64,000 bases of DNA from Alitta virens (taxonomy: Eukaryota > Annelida > Polychaeta > Phyllodocida > Nereididae): positions 32,437,250 through 32,501,249 of the forward strand of contig OW028579.1 of NCBI GenBank assembly GCA_932294295.1, given 5' to 3'. Of the stretch, positions 50,501 to 61,400 are shown piece after piece (the stretch's first letter is position 1; every line of letters begins with the position of its first letter). The notes under the pieces are model-generated. The model was not told where the DNA came from. It saw nothing but the letters and a program-made list of their open reading frames with translations, and searched no databases. Position numbers and translations under genes: made by a program.

Positions 50501-52407
50501 CAGACAATGTATATATAATGGTAAAAAATATTGACCACACCATTCAAGTCATGAACATACACAGAGCACCTTGCTGCCTTCTCAGACGAATATCTCGCTT
50601 AATATTTGGTCTATTTTCAATCCGAAAACACCTATGGAGTCAATATGAATTATACTACAATCCAGTCTTTATTTGACGAAAATCGGACTAATATTAGGGG
50701 AGCAGCAGCATTGATACAGTCCCGGCGCGGACGTCTGCGAGAGCACCACTGTTTGCCTCCGCAAACCTAGCTACCTTCTCAGACGAATAACTCGCTTAAT
50801 ATTTGGTATATTTTCGATCCGAAAACAGGTATGGAATCATTATAAACTATACTACAATTTTAGTTCTTATTTAACGAAAATCGGACTAATATTAGGGGAG
50901 CAGCAGCCTTTTAAAGTATACTCCTGGAAGCTACGAGTTACTCCTACTACTCGCCTGCTTACTCCTACAACTCGGCGAGTAACACGTAGAACCCGCCGAG
51001 TAACCCGTAGAACCCGCCGAGTAACCCGTAGAACCCGCCGAGTAACCCGTAGAACCCGCCGAGGCACCCGTAGAACCCGCCGAGGCACCCGTAGAACCCG
51101 CCGAGGCACCCGTGGAAGCCGGCGGGTATCCCGGCGGGTTACCCGTAGCACCCGGCGGGTAACCCGGCGGGTGCTGCCCCGCCCCTTTTTGCTGCCAGAA
51201 CCGGTCGCCAAACCGGCGGAAAGAGCTGTTACATAACTATTACGTAATACTACGGGTTCACTACGGCACAACCGGCCCGTGTGACAGGGGCTTAACAAAC
51301 GCACTGCTGACAACTTGTTAGGACACAGTTCATTAAAGAAGCTCTGTTTACTCATTAATCTGTGACGTAATCTTGTTAAAATGGTGTCAAGAAAATGCAG
51401 GCCTCATTATATAACCTCCATATATAAGACTTATAAGTGTACTATTTGTTTAGATTTACCTGGCTACAGCTGTGAAAATGGCATGGAATTCCATGATTGT
51501 GTGAAAGGTTGCCATTCGTGTAGAGACCTCCAGATTGATCCCCTGTGTTCCGCTTATGATCCGACCAACTGTGTCCAGGTAAGAAATGAGAATATTGCGT
51601 TGTGAGAAACAGTGTGACAAAATTTGCAATAGGTACATGGCCAAATGTGCCATGTGCGTTTCCATGAGAAGGATAAACGCATGGTTTTTAGCTAATGCTA
51701 AATATAATGAGGCAAAAACCATGCGTTTTCCATGCGTTTATCCAAATGCATGGAAAACGCATGTGGCACTTTTTGCCATATAGCCACTACCAGGAAGTTT
51801 TTGTAAATTTTGTTTATTACTGAACATTGTTCAAATAACCTTTTATATCTGAGGTGTAGACACAACCCAGATAGCATTCCAAATTGGGCCAGCGTCGTTT
51901 CTATGTCGCCCACTATCGGTACAACATAATTTCAACATCCCCGACGTCGCGCCAATGTTGATACGATTTTGATTGCATTCTCGGGACCGTATGGAATAGA
52001 TCTGGTCATTTTATGACATGCATGTTAATTTGTACATAAAACTAAAGTTATTTCTATTAATGTACAATAGGAAGTCTTTAAATGGCAATAATGCAAGGTA
52101 TCTCAAATATTAAGGGGTTATTGTAATTACATCAATATAAGAAAAAAGTAAGGATGATATGAAATGAATTGTTCTTACAACATTTAACAGAACTTGCTAG
52201 TCTTTCATGAATGTATGTACTTTTCTTTAGCAAATACAAACTTTAAGTTTTATACTTGCACCATTTCAATTTTAAATCCCTGCCCTGGGCGCTCTCCATG
52301 AGACACATCCCAGCTGGATGGGGTAAATGTGTAACAGTGGTGGATTCCTACTCTCTCTCTCTCTCTCTTACCTCATCAATCAACCCTTGTAAGTAGCAAG
52401 AACAAGA

Positions 52408-52470
<63 letters not shown>

Positions 52471-55400
52471 CATCTATCCATATATCTATCTATCTATGCT
52501 TGTATATTTGCAGGGATGTGCCTGTCCATCCGGACAGTACACGAACAATGAGGGAATTTGTGTATCGAAAGCAAAGTGTGACTGCTTGGATCCGGACAGT
52601 TTCGAACCCAAGCCACCAAACAGTGAAATTATCAGAGGTTGTCAGAATTGGTAAATGTAATAATTATGTATTTTTCATAATTGGAAAGGACAATGGACAT
52701 TGCATGCATGAAAAAGCTTTCATGATTCCACATTTACTATTTGATCAATGTGACACTCAAGCTCAGGATATTATGAAGTACAGTAAAATGACACAGATTG
52801 ACATGTTCATACAGCACCAATCTGTTATTCTCTCATTTAAGCTGGTAAACTTTACTAGTTTTTGTGCAGCATATGGTTGAATTTACTGTAATTTAGCATC
52901 AAATCTTTTCCTTTTCAGTATATGTAAAGAAGGTATGTGGTCATGCGAAAACATGACCTCAGCAGAATGCACGGAACAAACCCAGTGCCCAGAAGGTCAA
53001 GTTTATCGTAAAAGTTTCATGCAATGCGGACGGACTTGCGACACTTACCGCTATACTTACCTCTGCGAGGATGCTGAAGAAATGGCTGGATGTACGTGTC
53101 CCTTAGGACAGGTCCTCAATCATTTGGTAAGTGATGAAAATATGGTCTATGATACATGGCCAAATGTGCCTCGTGCATTTTCCATTAGAAGGATAAATGC
53201 ATGGAAAACGCAACATGGGACATTGCTTCCTATTTTGGGACCCTAGTCTAACTCTTGCTCTATTACTAAAGATTTTGACATACAATATATAGCCTACTAT
53301 GGTGCTTAATGATTTTTTTTGTTCACCAGCTGCTAAGCCATATTTCGTTTGGTACACCATCAATCTTTACTGTATTATTTCTATTTCTTCATTTATGAGT
53401 GTATTGATGATTTTCTTTTCAAATGTTTGTATTATTGTGCTTCTGAAGCATTGCAACCAATAGCATATTGCCACTTAGGCATGAATACTATAGTATAAAT
53501 ATCAGTAAGGCCATGGTTTTTTTATCTTTCATTTCTCGACACCGCCGGCCAAACTTTTGCAGTGCCTCTCAATTAATAAATCAATGGATATGGTATATCC
53601 ATTGTTTTATCAATTGAAATAATTGATGAAAAAAAAAATTTCTGGGTTTTATTAATTTTCCAAACGACCGTCTCATGAAAAACGGTCCGAGAAAGTTCCG
53701 AGAAACATAAGATCAAAAAACCGTGGCCTAACGTAGTTATCATCTATTTTTAAAACAGGATGAGTGTGTCGAACCAACGGACTGCCACTGTAAATACCGA
53801 AACTGGTTCTATCCAAGAGGTTCTGTCATTCGCACCATAGCTTGCACCGAATTGTGAGGAAACTTGAATTTAAAAAAAAATCTTTTATAGCTTTTGTATC
53901 TGATTTCATGTACTGGAACCATTTCTTATTAAATTTTGTTGATTTGTAGAATGTGTCACAACAATGAATGGGTCTACTACAGAAGTATAAATTGCCCAGG
54001 TATGTAAGCTAGTATCTGAAAAAGATTATTCAGGACAGTGTTTATTAAAGCATGATTTATTATTCAATTTGAAATAGTTTCAAAGGTAAAGTGGAAATTT
54101 TGAGTAATACTATTACATTAGCGAAGATAAGGCAGCAATAAAGGTAGCAGTCTAAAAAATCTTAATTGTTGGGTGGTAAATAAATGTATGTGGTCATTTC
54201 CACTCTATGAAATATAATTACATACACTAATAATAATAATATTAATAAGATAAGATAAGATAAGATAAAGTGTATTTACCGTTGGGCAATAAAACAGAAA
54301 ACATATGTAAAACTTTTTGCCGATATGATATTAGAAAAATATTATTCAAATTAGAAAAAAAAATATATATATACAATGAAGAGTGAAATGACAAATAAAA
54401 TGAAAAGCATAAAGTTTAATTAAAAATGTATGTCTGTGGATCAGAGTTCTGTTTAAGCTTGTCTATAATGAGTGCTGCTAGAGATTTTTTCAATAATCTG
54501 CTCTTCTGTACATTGATTTCCAAACTAAGAGTCTTTGAGTTTAAAATTTGACTATTTCATGTAGGAGTCTGTTGGGCATCTGGAGATCCCCATTACAAGA
54601 CATTCGATGGGCACAATTACGACTTCCAGGGAGCCTGTTCCTACGTTTTGACGGAAAAGACTGACTTATCGTTCCAAGTGTTCGTGACGAATGTTCCATG
54701 TGGTAGCCGGGGTGTGACCTGTACAAAATTTATTACGATCAGAGTTCCTGGATACGAGGTCAAGATGACCAGAGGAATGGGTGAGATAATTTGCAAAATA
54801 TCAGCTTGGCATGAGGTTGATATCATACCTTGTTATTATTATAATGTTATAGATACAACATGAGGTTCGTAACTCAAAGTTGACAACAGAAAATTAACAC
54901 GCTCAAAGCAAAACGACTGATTGATTTTCAAAAGTGATAAAAAAGTTAGCGCTTGTTTGAAATTTCAGTTTTTAGGTTCTTCAAAGAAAATATTCCTTGC
55001 TGTACTTATTTGGAATGAAAACCTGTATTTAATGCCAGTAAACATTTTATGAAGTTCTGACTTTTGAAATATGTTACTAGTTTTAGAAGTTGTATACATG
55101 TGATATCTGAGCCTGGGTGGTTTCGCTTATGAAATTGTTGGATACTTAACAAATGGGTATAAAATGTAAAAATAAAAACAAATTTGCCGGATATATAGCA
55201 GTTGTTTGATAAAGTGTGAAAGTGCAATTGAAATTGACAAATGAGAGGACGCATTATGCCAATAAATGCTGTCAAAATAAAAGATGAAAGTGACGGGCCC
55301 AGGATGGCTCAAGTACAGAGTGATAACATCTCTAAAATTATTTGGCAAAAGTAAATATGTAACTAATAATACTCACTTAAGTTACTGTCATAGACTGTCA

Positions 55401-58400
55401 TAGACTATGACATTAACCTAAGTCAGCATTATCAATAGCCATATAGTCTTTAGTAGGAGGTTAACTGAATGTTAAAACACCACTTAAATAATGACTTGTA
55501 TTTGCAGGTGTTAAAATCAATGGTGAAAAAATTGAATTCCAAGAAAAAGCTAGTCACAAGCTGCCTGGACTTATCGTTGAAAATGATGGCAATTACCTTC
55601 GCATTACGGCGCAAGAGCAAGGGTTTTCTGCATTGTGGAACCGAAGTTAGTATCATCGTCTTTACAGCTATGCCATATTTCTATTAAACATATAAATAAA
55701 AGGTCAGGATGTCGTTTGACTTAAATTGGTAACACCCTGTCGTTTGATTGTATGTGGTTTATTCTATATTTTATGATGACCAATTTACCCTTTACAGTGT
55801 TTTCGCAAGTCATTCGTGGTCAACTCATTCATCTACCTTGCATAAATATTTGTTTCAGGCATACCCATCTTATGATGGCATGTTATGGCACACAGTCAGA
55901 CCTATGGCATGCCATTATCAAAAGTCTCTTATATAAAGTGGCCTTTGTTCAGCCAGGAAAATTTTTTTCAAACCTTTATAATGCAACTCGGTACAATGAA
56001 GAAGTTTGTTATATTTCGTTACAAGTGGGTCTGCTCCAACTGTAATGACCATTGGTCATTGTACATATTGTATCTGAAATATTCAAGAAAGAAAAGGTAA
56101 TTTTTTTCGAGAAGTTTAAAATGTTTCTGCAAAACTTTACTCACCTGGGAGCTTTCGGCCTTGACCAGGGTCATCCAACCAAATCGAGGTATGAAAATGA
56201 TGATGTCATTCATAGGGAAATCCCAGGAAACTTCGCTGTGCCAAAAAAACTTCTCTTACAATGTATTAACAGCTAAGCTGCATCAAAATCTTTATTTTTC
56301 ACTTCAAGTTCAATCGTTTTTTCACCATATATATACCAACAGAGAAAATGTATATTGTCATTATTTTAGAAATATGTGTGGATATGTATAAATATATATA
56401 TGATTGGTAGTCTCACAAAGCATCATTGAAGTGCCGCTAACGCAAGACTACCAGTTGTGATGATCACCTGAAGCCATCTATTGATATGGAGATCCTTAAT
56501 TCCCTGTTTTCAATTTCAGAAACGACCCTCCTAGTTTACCTCGACAAGACGCTGAGAAACACAGTTCGCGGTCTCTGTGGTAATTTCAATGGAAAAACCG
56601 ATGACGACACTTTGGATAAATATGGTATGCTGAGCCCCGCTACATTCGCTGAATCATGGCGAACGGACACCACCTGCCCAGCGGTCAATGTTACGAGTGC
56701 TGATCCATGTGGAACTGATGTGAGAATGATAATATTTGTTAAATTTTTGTTTCACTCTCAGAAACAAAAGATCAGTTCTCAGTTAACCCTCAAGTTGACC
56801 CCCCTCAAATTTATTTTCCACAAAGAAGCACATTTGCTAAACCTATTTATTGGAAAGATTTACCCCCTTCATAGGGTAAAATTGCTCTCAATAGGAATAT
56901 TTTTGTCATAGGTAATCTGTTTTACACTTGCAGCATTGAAATTGGTTGTTGACAAAAGAAGTGAAACAATTCAATATTAAATGACAATGAATATAAATGT
57001 ATCATAATTGACTAGACTAAGTTAATAAAAATATGTATGGCACAAGGATAAACATTATATATGTATGCAAGGAATATAGTTACTCCCCCTGGCTCTATTG
57101 GAGAGTAATTTTACTGCCTTTAAAGGGTGTATTTACCCTCAATATGAAGTAAGTAACATAGTCCCTTTATGTAAGGTTATATTGGTTAACCATATTCAGT
57201 TTGTTTCTTTGAGGGTGAAGCAATGGCGGATATCAATTTGTAATGTGTGTCAGTATTTTCCAAAAATTTTGAATAAAATTAATGTTTCACCAAAATTTGA
57301 TAATTAAGATCTCTATGATTGTGTTTTAAAAAAAGTAAAAAAAAAATTATAATTGTTATTTCCAATGTATATGCAATGTATATATTTTTTTTATCAAGGC
57401 TGCGAAACGTCTATGGGCAGAAAGTGTGTGTGAAATTTTAAGAAGTGGAGAACAGTTTGCTGAATGCAGAAACAATATGGCTGGTCAGGATGCTGCTTAC
57501 TACAGGGATTGTGTGTTTGATACTTGCACGTGAGTTTCATTCATAATTATCTGGCCACCTTGGTTTTTAGCCATTGCTTCATGTTGTACAAATTGCTTTG
57601 TACCACTCACTAGTGCAACTTAGCATTACGTACGCCGTTGTACAAATCCGCTTGTACAACAGCTAGCTATTGTACACATGAGCAACGCTGCGCCATAAAT
57701 TGGGCAGGGCCTGAAGAAGCGTCTCCAGCGTCATGCTAGAAATCAAAGACAACCAATAAGAAAAGATTGCAGTGTAGCGGACCCAAACTATTGACCATAA
57801 TTAGCGAGCCTCGTTGTCAGGCCTATTACGTAAAATGCTTGAATTCAATGAGTGACGTCACAAACAAATGGCGGCGGTGAGGCAAGCTTTTTCTTGAGGG
57901 CTGCTGCATCTCTTCACAAATGTATTCTAATTGTGTGCCAGATCAAAATTTGGTCAAAAATAGTGATTATTTTCATGTTTCATGGATGCCAAAACAACTC
58001 AATGTGACTATTTTGTATTGCCAGCTTTGACCAACCTGACATACCAATAATAATAAACTGTCAGTGGTTTATTCCAAAGAGTAGTATCTATGATTGGTGT
58101 AGAGGTGGATAATTACCTCACCTGCCAATTGTTTATTTGTCAAGGTGCGACCAAGGAAGTGACTGTGAGTTTGTCTGCACTGCCCTGTCCAACATGGCTG
58201 AAGCATGCAACTCAATTAAAATGCCAGTAACATGGAGGAGTGACGATTTATGTCGTAAGTTGATGCTTTCTTTTTAAAATTACAAGTGAAACATGTCCTG
58301 TCTACTGGAGAGCTATCTACTAAAACTGCAAGGAATTGAAACATGGACTATAAATTGTAGTAATTTTAAGTCATTGTAGGGTTGGGAGAGGGTGATGGCT

Positions 58401-61400
58401 TGGCTCAGTGGTAGTGGGCTGGGCTTCCAACCACTGGATTCCCGATCGAGCCTAAGTTGGATGGCTGTTTCATCCTTCGTCTCATTGCCATGGTCTCTGC
58501 CTGTCCTAATTAGCCCATCAGGTGCAGGAATACAGGCCGTAAAGCCTTATTCACCCACATCTAGGGTTGGGAGTCTTACTTGTTGGTCACAAAGCTATTC
58601 ATTATATCGAATATTCGGTCTCATTGAAAGTGCTAAAATAAATTGCATATCTAAATACCTCAGTGGGGATTTTTGCAGTTTTTACTCCCCGCTGCAATAT
58701 TGTTTTATTGAATTGTGATAAATTAGAGAACAAATTACTTTGCTACTTTGCGGATCCATCATACTTTCCAACATATAGAAACATACAGGTACATATTCAT
58801 AAATATTAAATTTTTTCCCCCAATAAACTTTAATTACCAGTGAACAGCTGATGTATTAATTAGTGTTATACAGACATAAAATAAGAGATATGTTTTGCAA
58901 TTTGTCAATATTCATCCGAAGTTAGTTTTTTGTCACCAACCTTTTGCTATAATTATTGATGGACATGAAAAATAAAGCTATAAACCTATTCCAGTTAAAA
59001 ATAGGATGATGTTTTGCAGTATTTACATAAAAATCAACACACATGCCGCATCGTATAAATCATTTGATTTTTGTCAATGGCTTAAATAATTCACTGTTTG
59101 ACGGCTGACTATAAACTTTTTGTAACTTTGTGAGACTTTATTTAAAAAGTCCCCATTTGGTGGTGTTTGTTTAATCAATATTAATATTTATGATATCAAT
59201 ATTTATGAAGTGCCCACATGCATATCATTTTTGATGTAATAATGTTGGTGGTTGATTGCTACATAAAATACCATACAAGTATGCTTCATGGCTTTTTCAG
59301 TGTTCCTGTTTTACATTCAAGGCTTTGTTGAAGCACACATTTGGTATAACCAATGCAATACCTGCCATTCTTTGATAGTAGGCTACTTGTCAATGTCAAT
59401 GGCGCCATTCTACTTAGTCTAAAGATAAGTCAGCTTATTTGATCAGCTGCCAGTGGCAGACATAAAAGCTTGGAGTCCACGCCATGTTATATTATACTTT
59501 GCTTGCCTCAGCATGGACACCAAGTACGAGACACTCCAACTTCAAGCCTCATGCGATCAACGTCTAGCTGGGATGTAGCTCACGAAGAGCGCCCGGACCA
59601 GGGCTTGAACCCAGGACTTTCAGCAGAGCTGGCCAGAATCGAATTGGCATATGCCTTAACCATTAGGCTCAGCTACTTTGATAAGACTATTGATAGACAC
59701 TTAAATAATGCTCTGATAAGACTATTGACAGCTGGGTGGGCTAGCTGGTTGGTTGAGCAGCTAAGAATTTGCCGCTCTGCTGAGGGTACCAGAAACTCTT
59801 CATGAGCAGCAGTGATGGGCTACATCCCAGATAGATGTTTGTTTGCCTGAATGGATGATCAAATTGCCGTTGACTTGTACTCAGTTTCTATGTTGCTGTG
59901 ACAAACTATGGATCTCTAAGATGCGGAAAATGTTTATCACGAGGTGGGCTTCCTTCTCCGTATCATCCCATCAGTCAATCCTCAAGGTCAATCCTCAAGG
60001 TCAATCCTCAAGGTCCCTCATGGGTGGCAAGATTTAGCCTTAGAAGGGCTGAGCCAACCTATTCCTAAACCTATTTCCAATGCTGCTCCTATTCCCAATT
60101 CTACTGCTGTTTCAAAATGATGTGTTCTGCCAATTTTGGAGGCACTTTGTCATTGTTTCAGATTAATGGTGACATTCCAGATCTGGTATTGGTTTGAAAT
60201 TTCCTGATATGGAAAAGACTGCAACTGCATATTGTCTGAAATTGGTTTGCAGATACTTTGCACCTTGTGCATTTTTCAACCCAAAACTTAATTTGCACTG
60301 GAACGAAAGCGTTGAATGTCCAGCACTGCAGGAATGCTGACAAAGCCACCCAGCATGCATGGTCATTTTTGCATCAATAAAGCACAAATATAATTACATC
60401 AGTGTGATATGCATGCGGGCACTTCATTAATTAGAATCAGATTGTGTACCTCAGATCGTTCATTCATATTACCAGTCCCTTAATGATTATGATTACGAAT
60501 TTACTTAATATATCCATTTTTTGACAGCCTCGACATGCACTGATGGTATGGAGTATCGTCCATGCGGACCGGCTTGTTTACAGACTTGCGACAATATCGG
60601 AGATGAAAAAGACGAATATTGTGGGACAATTCCCTGTGTGGAGGGATGCTTTTGTCCAGAGGGAACCATACAGAATGGTATTAATTTGTTTATGCCATTC
60701 TATTCTTTACAGCCAGTTTCATAGACTTGGAAACAAATCTCATAGACTAGAAAGGTAAACTCCAGAGGACGTGATGTGAATCCAGGACTCCCATTGGTTA
60801 AGGCCGTCCCTCAACCAATGGGAATCCTGGATTCACATGACGTTCTCTAGCAGATATAAGATTGGTGTCCAAGTCTATGAAGTTGGCTGTAACATAATCA
60901 TTGCTTATAATGATCTTGATTGACCATTTTTTTTATAAACATTCACTTCTTAGGTTATGAAATAATAATTTTCGCCACAATTCTAGGCACCAAGTGCGTT
61001 GATGCTGTTGATTGTCCCTGCAAACTTGATGGACAAATGTACGAAAGTGGAGAAAAAATTGCTTATGATTGTATGCATTGGTAAGTCAAAGGAATTTTTC
61101 TTTTTGTCTTTGTCTCGATAGTTATTTTCTTTATTCATTTATATAGCGCAAATTACATTGTGTTTCTATGCACTGTGATAGTTCTTCTAATATTTTTGAT
61201 GCTACTGGGTCTGAAGCTTAATCAGCTTATTTGAACAGCTGCCAAGCAGATGAAATGATGAGATGATAGGCTTGGAGTCCACACCACATTACATTTAATA
61301 TTAAATTGGGTTGGTTCTTTTACTTGCCTCAGCATAGACACAGAGTACAAGATACCTCCAATGCCCCATCTCATGCGATCGACATTAAGATGGGATGTAG

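Noticed and set aside
48252..51355. Arg- and Pro-rich open frames in the foldback element
   Set aside because: They are translations of 21-base GC-rich tandem repeats in non-coding arms, with no recognised domain and mirrored on both arms.
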